Of a DNA stretch of 64,000 nucleotides, positions 43,359-52,442 are shown piece by piece. This stretch comes from UBA4802 sp964509195 (GTDB taxonomy: Bacteria; Spirochaetota; UBA4802; UB4802). The stretch is taken from NCBI GenBank assembly GCA_964509195.1, contig CAZDWJ010000013.1, forward strand, positions 26,549 to 90,548, written 5' to 3'. The position numbers were made by a program, and so were the translations under genes. How positions within the stretch are numbered: position 1 is the stretch's first letter; each line of letters opens with the position of its first letter. Below the pieces are notes generated by a model. The model searched no databases and was not told where the DNA came from. It saw only the letters and a list, made by a program, of their open reading frames with translations.

Positions 43359-44627
43359 TTAAAATCCTGCAGCGGTCATTACCATAACCACCTGATTCAG
43401 CCTGTCATCAGTTGTGATGTTTTTGCTGATACCGTGAGTAAACCAGATAGGAAGCCCTCTTGGACCAAGTATTTTGAAACCATAACCGCTACCCAGAACT
43501 TTCCTGGAGTCAGGATTAATGATATATGCATAATCAAGATATAAATTCATTCTTAGACGGCTCATTATATTACATCCATACTGAACATTACAGAGGCTGA
43601 ATGACTCTACCCTGAACTGGTCAACAGTGGTGCCATGTACAACGTCTAACTTGGCATTGTCAATGGTTCCGCCAAAACGTGGCTGTGATAGAAAGTCATT
43701 GTCTATACCGCCTTTGAGCCTGAGTCGAATAACAAAATTGTGGTTATTTGCAAAAACTTTTCCAACAGTGAGTGTTGAAGAATAAATAGCAAACGTTCTG
43801 GCTTCTTTTCCCATCTGGAGCTTACCGGTCTCGCCCCAGGTGTCCCACCTGCTGCGAACACCGTAGCCAATCCAGTTTTGAAATGCAATGCCATTGAAAA
43901 GCTGATCAATGCCCTGTTCGGAATGATGCTCAATATTCCAGTCAATTCTTGGAAAAAGATTATAATGGTTTTTTGGCATAATGAAGTCAGGTGGGGTGTC
44001 TCTCTTCACAAAAAAGTACTGTCGTGAATCAATTGTAAAACCTATAATATTATACCAGGGCAATGATATTTTTAAAGTTACTATCTGTGAAGTATAGTTT
44101 GTATAAAAAAGCAAGTCTTCATTAAAGCGTTCACCAAAAAAACCAAAGTTGGTGCCACTGGCATATAAAAATGATCCGATTAGTGTTTCCTGCAGTGTTA
44201 CATTGTCCCATATAAATTTTTCCTGAGTAAATTTTGCAGTAGCTTTAAATCCAACCCATGTGAATGCAAAATCCGTATTAGAGTTAAAAATGTTTTTTTT
44301 ATTATACAGTATTGCAGGAGCAAAAATGCCTTTTTTGGATTCTAATGGTATCTCGCCCAACAATACAATAATTGTTGAAATGTCCTCATGTGTTGCATCT
44401 TTAAGTTTATCAAAATCAGCTTGTTGGTATGTTTGTAATTGTTTTTGTTCCTCCTTTTCTGGTTCCGTTTTTTCTTTGTATAATGTTTGTTTGTCTATTG
44501 TTTCAAAGGTTTTCTTTATTGTTTGTCCAACAGAAGATTTATTTTCTACTGGATTGTCCTGGGCAAAGAGTGTTATTGAAATTGCAACAGCTACTGATAA
44601 AAGGATAATTTGTATACATTTATTCAT
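43359..44627 (-). CDS. Predicted outer-membrane beta-barrel protein
   Basis: The protein is 422 aa, with signal peptide 1-22 (ending LFAQ), then a charged, low-complexity region to about 75 and a helix (DFDKLKDATHEDIS). From about 85 on it alternates in barrel-like strands (LKISLPWYNIIGFTIDSRQY, FAIYSSTLTVG, HNFVIRLRLKGGI, MNLYLDYAYII), ending VMVMTAAGF with a C-terminal Phe. Not a recognised porin family. Its start overlaps the upstream transporter-like gene by four bases, so the two may form a functional pair. Confidence 0.72.
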   Translation of the reverse strand: MNKCIQIILLSVAVAISITLFAQDNPVENKSSVGQTIKKTFETIDKQTLYKEKTEPEKEEQKQLQTYQQADFDKLKDATHEDISTIIVLLGEIPLESKKGIFAPAILYNKKNIFNSNTDFAFTWVGFKATAKFTQEKFIWDNVTLQETLIGSFLYASGTNFGFFGERFNEDLLFYTNYTSQIVTLKISLPWYNIIGFTIDSRQYFFVKRDTPPDFIMPKNHYNLFPRIDWNIEHHSEQGIDQLFNGIAFQNWIGYGVRSRWDTWGETGKLQMGKEARTFAIYSSTLTVGKVFANNHNFVIRLRLKGGIDNDFLSQPRFGGTIDNAKLDVVHGTTVDQFRVESFSLCNVQYGCNIMSRLRMNLYLDYAYIINPDSRKVLGSGYGFKILGPRGLPIWFTHGISKNITTDDRLNQVVMVMTAAGF

Positions 44628-47593
44628 GCATTATATTGTGTTAGTGTTGATCTGAGGCGGTCGGCAATCACTTTCATTACATTTATAGCTATCGTAGGAT
44701 TTGCTTTTAAAGTTAATAAAAAATCATTGCGCCTGAGGGAAAGCACAAGCGATTGCCTGGTTGTTTTCACTGTAGCGCTTCGGGGCTCTTTATCTATTAT
44801 TGATAATTCACCTATACAATTGCCTTTACCAAGACGAGCTATCTCCTTTCCTCTTTTAGTTACACTTACTTCTCCGTCCATAATAATGAAAAGTTCATCT
44901 CCAATTTCACCTTCTTTAATGAATTCGGCGTTCTCGGGAAGCTTTTGTATTCGTGCAATTTGGACAAGATTGACTAACTGGTCAATGGGTGTATCTTTAA
45001 AAAGTGGATTTTGTTTCAATGAAGTGAGTATCTGTATTGTCTGTGCCACATGTTCCTCCTTGGGGTTGCTTTTATTATCAATTAATATCATGCAATAGTC
45101 AAGCTGTTTAGTTAACGTGGGGATGAATGAACGGAGGTATTTGCAATTTTTTACTAAAACAGGTAAAGGGGCAGGCATAATTTCCTTTGAGGAATAGGTT
45201 TCAAGTAACGCTAACTTTTTGCCTTTCTGAGTTAGGGTAAGAAATTCAATGATATAATTTTCAAGTTCCACATCTTTAAGAAGCAGATTTGATTCATATG
45301 CAATGTCAACATGCACTCCTGTAGACAGCGCCAGCGCTTTCATCAGCAGGTTTTTTTCATATAGTATTGCATCACCAAATAGTAGCAAAAGAAAATCTCT
45401 TATGTAATTGTCAAGAGGCAACCTTATAACAGTAGCACGACATTGCAGTAACTGGCCAATGCGTGCAACGGAAGTACTGATAAACAGTGGCAGGTTCTCA
45501 CTAGGGATTTTACCGGTAGCCAGGAACACATTAAGATAATTTGTTTTTTTATGGCAGGAGCGTTTCTGTATCAGCCGATTTTCAAGTATTGTAAAATCGT
45601 AATCACTAGTATAAAGAGTTGCCAGCATGTCTACTGTCATGTCAAGTCGATAATCACAGAGCATAAAACGTATTGCAGGAGCTATCACAACTTTACTTAA
45701 AAATCGTTGGATATCATTAAAAGGTGCATGTTTAAAGCGATACAGTATCCGTATGGCCTGTGATTGTGAAAGCATATCAGCATGAAGAGTAATAAACTGA
45801 AAAAATACACTGTTGCCTGTTGCAATAGCCAGGCGGTAAAGATTGTGAATAAATAGTGATGGATCAATGACAGAACACAGCATGAGAAATTCTATACACG
45901 CATCTGAAGTGTTATTTAATGTGCGGGACTCAAGCTGTTGTATCATCTGTGTAATGTATTTTGTATCATGTGTATCTGTTTCAGTGAGCAACGATTTAAC
46001 CATTGGTTCAATAGAAAGAACAGGTTTGTGGTTGTTTAAGATTTCCCTGCGTTGTGCTATCGGATATTGTGAAATAACACGATATGTGTAAACTCGTATC
46101 AGCAGGTTTTCATCATTTACTGCTTTTTTGCTTAGTTTAGTGGCAAGAATTTCCGGTGCTTCGTATATAATTGACAGTAGATTAATACGAGTTTTTTCAG
46201 AAAGCGAATCGTAGTGCTCAATTATAACTTTAAACAATTCTGCTGACATCCCCTGCTGTAGCAGTGCATCAACAAATTCAGATTTATTTTGTATGTAGGG
46301 ATTTTGTACGATTTCAATAATATCAGCGATAGTTATATGCAGTTTTTGTGGTAACTGTGGCTGTAATTTAAAATAGATAGCCTCTTTATACAGTGCATTT
46401 TGTTGTATAGTTACAGCAATAAATAGCAGGCCGATAACAATCGATATGATAATGACAGTATGCATTGGCAGCAATGTGTATAATGAAAGTAACAATCCGC
46501 CAGCAATCATACCTGATGGGCTTACGATGCTGTTGATGATGGAGCGCGCCTGGTTAACTCTGTCAGGAGAATAAATTGAGAGCATTATATTGCTGACAGG
46601 CTGGCGGATGAAGGAGCTCATGTTTTTTCTGAAAAAACGCAATGCTACTGCAGCAAGCAGTGTGGGAGACAATACTGCATAAATAATGAACAAAAGGAAT
46701 GAAGATGGGTACACTAGATTAGTGGTTGGAATGCTCAATTTTTTAATAATACGTGAGGTCACAAAAAGCTGCATTGCTATGGTTACGCAATCGGTTATAA
46801 ATGTGTATCTGCTTATAAAAACAGCCAATTGCTGCTGTGATGGATAAATATGCGTGGCAATTAAGGCAAAAAAATACTCGGCATGCTGATTGGCTATTGC
46901 CATAATAAAAACAGCAACAGCGCTTGCTACAAACATGCGGCTTGAAAACAGTGTGGAAATTTTTTCAATAAAGCCATGTTCGTGCTTGCGGCGTGTGGTA
47001 TGGTGTTGGGTTTTAGTTGCAAAAAATGGGATAAGTATCAGAATACCAGTCACAAGCCAGATATATGCTGCATATTGAATAAAGATAGCACTATATATGG
47101 AAATAGTAATGGTAATCAGTATCCCTCCTAATTTAGAGCCAGCCATTAAAAAAGGGAATATGCGTTTGGAGTTTTGCAGTGTAAGAAACTGAAATGAAAA
47201 ATTTATAAAATGAGCATCCAGATAAAACGTTGCAATATAGTTGCCAATAAAAAGATACAGAGGATTACTGAGTGCAAAGCTTTCTGGAAGCAACGTGCTA
47301 GCTGGTATACAGCAAAATAAAATAATCAGCAGAATATATGCGCGTTTCAGTGAGAAAAATTCAAGGAAGAAAGTGTAGATAAATCCTGAAAGAAATAGAA
47401 CAATTCCATTAATTGCAAAAAATTTTGCCAGTCCTGAAGCGCCGTATGTTTGCAAAAACAGCGATTCGGTGTAAACCTGACCTGTTGCAAAGAAAATTCC
47501 TGATACAAAGTAAAGAAAAAAAAGTGGAATGGTAAATGATGTTTCTTCGCTGTGCAGCGAAAATAATTTCCATCCCGCTTCTTTTATATTCAT
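44624..47593 (-). CDS. Nucleotide-translocase/MFS-like membrane protein fused to HEAT-like region and cyclic-nucleotide-binding domain
   Basis: The protein is 989 aa from ATG 47593 (the longer frame begins in the inverted repeat at 47605-47647). The N-terminal 430 residues hold about 12 membrane segments in the style of ATP/ADP translocase (Npt)-like proteins. The middle (about 440-850) is helical and repeat-like, HEAT-like in places (NLLIRVYTYRVISQYPIA). The C-terminal 130 residues are a cNMP-binding domain with the phosphate-binding cassette IGELSIIDKEPRSATVKT. Similar fusions occur in spirochaetes and other bacteria; transport of nucleotides has not been shown for such forms as far as I know. 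A ligand-gated envelope or transport role is inferred. Ribosome site poor. Confidence 0.8.
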   Translation of the reverse strand: MNIKEAGWKLFSLHSEETSFTIPLFFLYFVSGIFFATGQVYTESLFLQTYGASGLAKFFAINGIVLFLSGFIYTFFLEFFSLKRAYILLIILFCCIPASTLLPESFALSNPLYLFIGNYIATFYLDAHFINFSFQFLTLQNSKRIFPFLMAGSKLGGILITITISIYSAIFIQYAAYIWLVTGILILIPFFATKTQHHTTRRKHEHGFIEKISTLFSSRMFVASAVAVFIMAIANQHAEYFFALIATHIYPSQQQLAVFISRYTFITDCVTIAMQLFVTSRIIKKLSIPTTNLVYPSSFLLFIIYAVLSPTLLAAVALRFFRKNMSSFIRQPVSNIMLSIYSPDRVNQARSIINSIVSPSGMIAGGLLLSLYTLLPMHTVIIISIVIGLLFIAVTIQQNALYKEAIYFKLQPQLPQKLHITIADIIEIVQNPYIQNKSEFVDALLQQGMSAELFKVIIEHYDSLSEKTRINLLSIIYEAPEILATKLSKKAVNDENLLIRVYTYRVISQYPIAQRREILNNHKPVLSIEPMVKSLLTETDTHDTKYITQMIQQLESRTLNNTSDACIEFLMLCSVIDPSLFIHNLYRLAIATGNSVFFQFITLHADMLSQSQAIRILYRFKHAPFNDIQRFLSKVVIAPAIRFMLCDYRLDMTVDMLATLYTSDYDFTILENRLIQKRSCHKKTNYLNVFLATGKIPSENLPLFISTSVARIGQLLQCRATVIRLPLDNYIRDFLLLLFGDAILYEKNLLMKALALSTGVHVDIAYESNLLLKDVELENYIIEFLTLTQKGKKLALLETYSSKEIMPAPLPVLVKNCKYLRSFIPTLTKQLDYCMILIDNKSNPKEEHVAQTIQILTSLKQNPLFKDTPIDQLVNLVQIARIQKLPENAEFIKEGEIGDELFIIMDGEVSVTKRGKEIARLGKGNCIGELSIIDKEPRSATVKTTRQSLVLSLRRNDFLLTLKANPTIAINVMKVIADRLRSTLTQYNA

Positions 47594-47604
47594 GGTGAAG
47601 GTTT

Positions 47605-47647
47605 TGTCCGATAGCTCATTTAATTGTATTATCGGAGCTATCGGACA
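47605..47647. promoter_or_regulatory. Perfect inverted repeat with two copies of the CGATAGCTC core
   Basis: TGTCCGATAGCTC (47605-47617) and GAGCTATCGGACA (47635-47647), 13-bp arms and a 17-nt spacer, in the short space between the enoyl-CoA hydratase stop and the transporter-like start. On the transcribed strand it is followed by AAAACC, so it is not a classical terminator; it may attenuate or process the transcript. Confidence 0.6.
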
Positions 47648-47653
47648 CAAAAA

Positions 47654-48418
47654 TTACTTGCTCATTGCGGCTTGAACAAATTCTAAAGTTTTACGGACAT
47701 TTTCATCAAAGAAGCATTGCAATTCTTTTTTCATACTGCCTTCTTGCAATTCTTTACGTATCCTTTCTGCTGTTTCTCTACGTATGCAGAGCTTGAGAGG
47801 TGTAAATGCATTGCCAGGATTATTCTTCCATAAATTAATAAGTTCTTTTGCTCTGCTTATAAGTTTGTCTTCATCAACCAGCTCATCAATTAAACCTAAT
47901 TTTAACGCTTCTTCAGGACCAAACATATTGCCAAAATACATGATGTCTCTGAATTTTTTGTCACTGTCAAGGCCAAATCGTACCACATTCCACTGGGCTA
48001 TGGATAAGGGTAGGCCAATCTTAATTTCGCTCATGCCCATTTTTATTTTGGGGTGGTTTTTCATAATGCGGTAATCGCACGCCATTGCAAAAATCATGCC
48101 ACCTGCAACTGTGTGGCCATTTAATGCTGCAATCACTGGCTTTTCAAACATAAAGAGTTCTAATAATATTTCTTCTTCAACTTCAAAAAACTTTACTACT
48201 TCATCCACATCCTTGAAGCTTAAAAACATTGGTAGGCTAAAACCAGATGAAAACGTTTTCCCTTCGCCGGTTAAGATGACACCTTTTATTGATGAGTCTG
48301 CTGCTGCTTCTTTTAAATATGTGCGCAGGTCATTTAATACTGTGTCGGTGAGCGAATTCATTTTGCCATCATTCAATGTAAGAATGAAAACATTATCTTC
48401 TACTTTTTTCTGCAACAT
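47654..48418 (-). CDS. Enoyl-CoA hydratase/isomerase family protein
   Basis: The protein is 254 aa, crotonase fold. The oxyanion-hole blocks are GEGKTFSSGFSLP (about 51-63) and ALNGHTVAGGMIFAMACDYR (about 96-115); the substrate segment is MGMSEIKIGLPLSIAQWNV. The second catalytic Glu of true hydratases is not evident in the GLPLSIAQ segment, so isomerase or another crotonase reaction is possible. It is separate from the main beta-oxidation operon and shares a divergent control region with the Ldh_2-type dehydrogenase. Confidence 0.85.
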   Translation of the reverse strand: MLQKKVEDNVFILTLNDGKMNSLTDTVLNDLRTYLKEAAADSSIKGVILTGEGKTFSSGFSLPMFLSFKDVDEVVKFFEVEEEILLELFMFEKPVIAALNGHTVAGGMIFAMACDYRIMKNHPKIKMGMSEIKIGLPLSIAQWNVVRFGLDSDKKFRDIMYFGNMFGPEEALKLGLIDELVDEDKLISRAKELINLWKNNPGNAFTPLKLCIRRETAERIRKELQEGSMKKELQCFFDENVRKTLEFVQAAMSK

Positions 48419-48777
48419 ACCATGCCCCCATTATGTGTAATAAAAATTTAACTATATATGTGCAACGTAATGTACATATACGATAGTTGTAAAGAAGAAA
48501 TTTTTTTTAAAATACTCTTGACCTTTTACTGCGGCCCGGGTGTGTTAAAATGTAACAATTTACCCATTTTACCTTATTAGGGGCTTTTGTAGAAGAGGTC
48601 GTTGATTTAATTTTTTATACATTTGGTGGTTAAATGTGCTCATTTTGATACAGTTGTGCCACATGATGTGATAAAATCACTGAGGTGAGCATTTGCAAAA
48701 TTTGTATCGAAATGATTTTTGGAACAGCCACCTGGAATGAGATTAAAGATTTACTTCTATTTTTACAGGAGAAATAC
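48419..48777. other. Divergent control region between echA-like and Ldh_2-like genes
   Basis: 359 bp without a gene. It contains an inverted repeat (listed at 48455-48480) close to the leftward start, a TTGACC at 48518-48523 without a good -10 at the right distance, and a ribosome site AGGAGA before 48778. Confidence 0.5.
48455..48480. promoter_or_regulatory. Candidate operator (near-perfect inverted repeat)
   Basis: TATATGTGCA (48455-48464), 6-nt spacer, TGTACATATA (48471-48480); nine of ten positions pair. Placed 37 bp upstream of the leftward coding start within the divergent region, where it could serve both genes. Confidence 0.45.
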
Positions 48778-49887
48778 ATGAACGACATAACCTGGATACC
48801 ATTTGATATTGCTACACAGTACATGATTGATGTATTTACCAGCATTGGTGTGCCAGAAGAAGATGCTGCAATTTGTGCTGATGTACTGATTATGGCTGAT
48901 AAATTTGGCATTGATTCGCACGGCGTCAACCGGATGAAACCAATATACTATGATCGCATCAAACAGGGCATACAGAAGCCGGTAACTCACTTTGAAATCG
49001 TCAAAGAAGGACCAACCACAGCAGTGGTAGATGGACATGATGGAATGGGACAGGTCATAGCCTGCCGATCAATGCAGATGGCTATCGACAAAGCAAAAAA
49101 GTTTGGCATGGGAATGGTTGCAGTGCGCAATTCCACACACTATGGCATTGCAGGCTACTATGCCAAGATGGCAACAGACAACAATATGATAGGCATCACC
49201 GGTACCAATGCGCGGCCATCGGTTGCACCAACGTTTGGTGTTGAAAATATGTTGGGTACAAATCCACTCACATTTGGAATTCCCACTGATGAGGAATTTC
49301 CTTTTTTGCTTGATTGTGCTACCAGTTTAAGCCAGCGAGGCAAGGTTGAGGTGTATGCCAGGTTTGGCAAACCTCTGCCACCTGGTTGGGTAATTGACCA
49401 CGAGGGCAATACCTGTACTGATCCTGATCTGGTGCTGGACGGGTTAATTAAGGGCACCATGGCTCTGACCCCACTTGGTGGCATTGGTGAAGAGGGGGGT
49501 GGATACAAAGGATATGGCTACTGCACGGTTGTTGAAATTTTATCAGCAGCTCTACAAGCGGGTAGCTACTTAAAAATGCTTTCAGGTTTTGACGCCAAAG
49601 GCAACAAGGTGCCCTATCATTTAGGACATTTTTTTATAGCAATAGATATTGAGGCGTTCACTGATATTAATTCATTCAAAGCTATAGCGGGTGATATATT
49701 ACGGCAATTGCGCAACTCACGGAAAATGCCGGGGCAACAGCGAATTTATACTGCCGGTGAAAAAGAGTATCTGGTGTATTTAGAGCGTAAAGATAAAGGA
49801 GTGCCTGTAAATAATGAAGTAATGAAAGAACTCATCGCAATGCGCGACGAGCAGAGAATAAAAGGGTATGAGATGCTAAAGTTATAA
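48778..49887 (+). CDS. Malate/L-lactate (Ldh_2) family dehydrogenase
   Basis: The protein is 369 aa; ATG at 48778 follows AGGAGA; the open frame extends 31 codons upstream without a ribosome site. Conserved blocks: DSHGVNRMKPIYYDRIKQG (about 43-61), VAVRNSTHYGIAGYYA with the active-site His, GTNARPSVAPTFG, LGTNPLTFGIPT and GEEGGGYKGYGYCTVVEILS. NAD(P)-dependent 2-hydroxyacid dehydrogenase, typically cytosolic; substrate (malate, lactate, ureidoglycolate and others in the family) cannot be told. Confidence 0.9.
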   Translation: MNDITWIPFDIATQYMIDVFTSIGVPEEDAAICADVLIMADKFGIDSHGVNRMKPIYYDRIKQGIQKPVTHFEIVKEGPTTAVVDGHDGMGQVIACRSMQMAIDKAKKFGMGMVAVRNSTHYGIAGYYAKMATDNNMIGITGTNARPSVAPTFGVENMLGTNPLTFGIPTDEEFPFLLDCATSLSQRGKVEVYARFGKPLPPGWVIDHEGNTCTDPDLVLDGLIKGTMALTPLGGIGEEGGGYKGYGYCTVVEILSAALQAGSYLKMLSGFDAKGNKVPYHLGHFFIAIDIEAFTDINSFKAIAGDILRQLRNSRKMPGQQRIYTAGEKEYLVYLERKDKGVPVNNEVMKELIAMRDEQRIKGYEMLKL

Positions 49888-50078
49888 AGTGCACGCAAGA
49901 AATGAAAGGAAATTAACATGTGTTTCCATTTAAGCTGGTAGGAATAATGTACCAAATATAAATTCCACACTAAATAGATATCTGTAGTGTTATAACAAAT
50001 ATTAAGATCCTTGGAGTAATAGCAAAACAGATATGAAATCATGATAAAAGCAAATTGCAATCCGGTGTGACGATAATA

Positions 50079-50348
50079 TTAATATACTTCATCGTGAGAG
50101 CCAATATCCACAAAAATTGCTTTTGTGTTTTTATCTTCAAAGAAAAAGACAACTCTGATGTTTTAGGTGACTGAAAAACTCCATAAGTGTTTTAAATTTC
50201 CTGCTAGCTTATGAGTTTTAAGTGAAGGGTGATATGGATCCTGAATGAAAAGCGATACAGTCTCCCAGAAAAGCTCTTCGATTTCTTTTTTGTGTTTAAT
50301 TGTTTTTTTAAAGGATCTTTTGAACGAAGAGCTAAAAGCAATTTCCAT
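50079..50348 (-). pseudogene. RelE/ParE-like toxin with an in-frame nonsense codon
   Basis: ATG at 50348. The first 61 codons (SSSFKRSFKKTIKHKKEI, LKTHKLAGNLKHLWSFSVT in parts) match the RelE/ParE/YafQ-type fold. A TAA at 50163-50165 then interrupts, but the same frame continues with exactly the expected C-terminal strands (NIRVVFFFEDKN, AIFVDIGSHDEVY) to the TAA at 50079. One base change (TAA from TAT or TAC, giving VTYNIRVVF) explains the break. The toxin is therefore probably inactivated, while its antitoxin gene is intact. Confidence 0.8.
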
Positions 50349-50350
50349 TG

Positions 50351-50560
50351 TTAGCCAAGTATTTTTTTAAGCTTAGAAATATTATTTGAAAATTTTAATT
50401 TATTCTGTTTCAATTCTTGTTTACTTTTAAGATAGTTTGAATAAATTTCTTTTCTTCGTTCATCAATAATTGATTTTTCTACAATTTCTTTTATTGCAAT
50501 TTTTTCATCTAGTGATAAGTTTCGTATTTTATTTACAAGTTGGTTGAAATTCATTTGCAT
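50351..50560 (-). CDS. Antitoxin of the RelE-like module
   Basis: The protein is 69 aa, starting at the ATG at 50560 (AGGGG about 8 nt upstream; ATGs at 50569 and 50554 are alternatives). Helical and highly charged: NFNQLVNKIRNLSLDEKIAI then IVEKSIIDERRKEIY, a pattern typical of small RelB-type antitoxins whose second half wraps the toxin. It ends 2 bp before the toxin start. Confidence 0.7.
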   Translation of the reverse strand: MQMNFNQLVNKIRNLSLDEKIAIKEIVEKSIIDERRKEIYSNYLKSKQELKQNKLKFSNNISKLKKILG

Positions 50561-50860
50561 TATATACATCCCCTAAGATAAAAAAATAGACATATTAATT
50601 ATTATTATAATAATATCATTAAAACGAATTTAAACGAAAAATCAATAAACATAATAACTTGTAAAGAAAAAAAATACCTGCAAATTATTTAAGTAAAAAC
50701 TATTACATACAGAATAACCACAACGCAACCGGCACATGCCTAGAAGAAATGATTGACACTTACTGTAATGGCAGCTATACAGTGTTAAGTGAATGCTAAT
50801 CAGAATATTATAATGACGATGCTGCCTCAAATGTGGTTATTAAGTAATAAGGAATCCAAT
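50561..50860. other. AT-rich intergenic region
   Basis: About 300 bp with no gene, repeat or clear promoter. AT-rich TATTAATTATTATTATAATA at about 50592-50611 is low-complexity. A weak ribosome site AAGGAA precedes the DUF493 start. Confidence 0.4.
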
Positions 50861-51109
50861 ATGAACACTGAAAGCCAATTCCCTCAGGAAATCACATTTA
50901 AAGTAATTTGCAAGAACCTGCCATATCTAAAAGAGAGTATACATAGTGCCTGTGGTAATCATGCTACAGAGATTACAATCACACAAAAAGAAAGTGCGCG
51001 CAGCACATTTATATCGTATACAATTACTGCGACTTTTGATACGCCAGAACATATTGACAGGCTGTGCAATGCAATCGCACGCATCGAAGGATTTATCACG
51101 ATGTTTTAA
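50861..51109 (+). CDS. DUF493 (YbeD-like) family protein
   Basis: The protein is 82 aa; ATG at 50861 with AAGGAA upstream (an upstream in-frame ATG at 50789 lacks a ribosome site). QEITFKVICKNLPYLKESIH and TEITITQKESARSTFISYTI followed by FDTPEHIDRLCNAIARIEG match the ferredoxin-like alpha/beta fold of DUF493/YbeD, a possible small allosteric protein. It converges on the next gene, overlapping by four bases. Confidence 0.8.
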   Translation: MNTESQFPQEITFKVICKNLPYLKESIHSACGNHATEITITQKESARSTFISYTITATFDTPEHIDRLCNAIARIEGFITMF

Positions 51110-52323
51110 GCATTTTTTCCGGCGATAGCTCCGGTACTCCATGCAAACTGAAGATTATATCCACCACTGTTACCATCAACATCCAGAAGTTCCCCTGTGA
51201 TAAAAAGCCCTTTGTGAAGTTTGGATTCCATCGTTAAAGGATTTACCTCACTGACATCAACTCCTCCTGCAGCAACCACTGCTTCAGCAAACGGTCGCAT
51301 TTTTCCTGGATACAACGTTGCATTAGTAAATGCATTGATGATTGCATTGATGTCATCACGTGATTCAACTGCAGGCCACTCATACGGAATGCCAGCCATT
51401 GATAAAAACACCCGAGGCATCTTATTGTTCATAATGCCATACAGCGCAAATTCTAAAGATTTTTTTGGCTGAGATAACAGTTGTTCAAACAGTGAATGCA
51501 AGTTATAATTGTCATACTGCGGGAAAATATTGCACTGAATATGCACATCACTGTTTTTAAGCACGGCTTCATTTACTGCACGAGAAACCGCCAATGCAGC
51601 CGGCCCTGAGATGCCATAGGCCGTGAACAGCACTTCATCGGTTACCTGTTGCACAACGGTGTTATTCACTACAACGCGTAGTGTGCAATCCCAGCGAATT
51701 CCCTGCAATGTGTGAAGCTGTTTATTGATAATAGTGAGTGGCAGTATTGCCGGGAAAGGCTCAATGATGGTGTGTCCTAATCTTTGCGCAAGCTCATACC
51801 CATCTTTAGATGCGCCAAGTGAGCCGTAAGCACAGCTACCGCATGCAAGAATAATTTTATGGAAGAAATGTTCTTCCTTGCCTGCTGTAGTTACTTTAAA
51901 ACCACTATGCACAGGCTGTATGGATTCAATCTTTCGTGAGGTATGTATCTGTACATTGTTGTGCGATAGCTCATGTTCAAAAATCTTCACTACCGTAGAT
52001 GCCTGCAATGATGCAGGATATACTTTGCCATTTTCCAATGTGGTGGTGACGATGCCGATAGAGTTGAAGAAGGCAAGTGTATCATGCAGCGAAAATTTTT
52101 CAAGAACAGTATCTACAAATCGTATATCACCTGAGTGATAGTGCTCTGACCCCATACTCATATTGGTGAGGTTGCACCTGCCATTACCAGTGGCGGCTAC
52201 TTTACGGCCAATCTTATTCTGTTTTTCAAATATATGAATTTCGTTGTTTTTATTTTGTGCTGCAAAGTAAGCTGCAGTAAGCCCTGAGGCTCCGGCACCA
52301 ATAATTCCAATTTTTTGTTTCAT
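51106..52323 (-). CDS. HI0933/YhiN-type FAD-dependent oxidoreductase
   Basis: The protein is 405 aa; ATG at 52323. KIGIIGAGASGLTAAYFAA is the FAD Rossmann motif, followed by the family signature KVAATGNGRCNLTN. ACGSCAYGSLGASKDGYELA, TAYGISGPAALAVSR, MRPFAEAVVAAGGVDVSEV and the C-terminal FITGELLDVDGNSGGYNLQF are all characteristic. The electron acceptor and substrate of this family are unknown. Single gene; the upstream TTG-rich extension has no ribosome site. Confidence 0.93.
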   Translation of the reverse strand: MKQKIGIIGAGASGLTAAYFAAQNKNNEIHIFEKQNKIGRKVAATGNGRCNLTNMSMGSEHYHSGDIRFVDTVLEKFSLHDTLAFFNSIGIVTTTLENGKVYPASLQASTVVKIFEHELSHNNVQIHTSRKIESIQPVHSGFKVTTAGKEEHFFHKIILACGSCAYGSLGASKDGYELAQRLGHTIIEPFPAILPLTIINKQLHTLQGIRWDCTLRVVVNNTVVQQVTDEVLFTAYGISGPAALAVSRAVNEAVLKNSDVHIQCNIFPQYDNYNLHSLFEQLLSQPKKSLEFALYGIMNNKMPRVFLSMAGIPYEWPAVESRDDINAIINAFTNATLYPGKMRPFAEAVVAAGGVDVSEVNPLTMESKLHKGLFITGELLDVDGNSGGYNLQFAWSTGAIAGKNA

Positions 52324-52442
52324 GGATAATTTTATAGAATTCCAACTTTTGCATAAACACGGCGGTCCAAAAGCACAAAGCCACCTACACCAATACAATA
52401 ATTGATAATAAATTTAAAGATCAATGTTTTTTTTGCTACACG

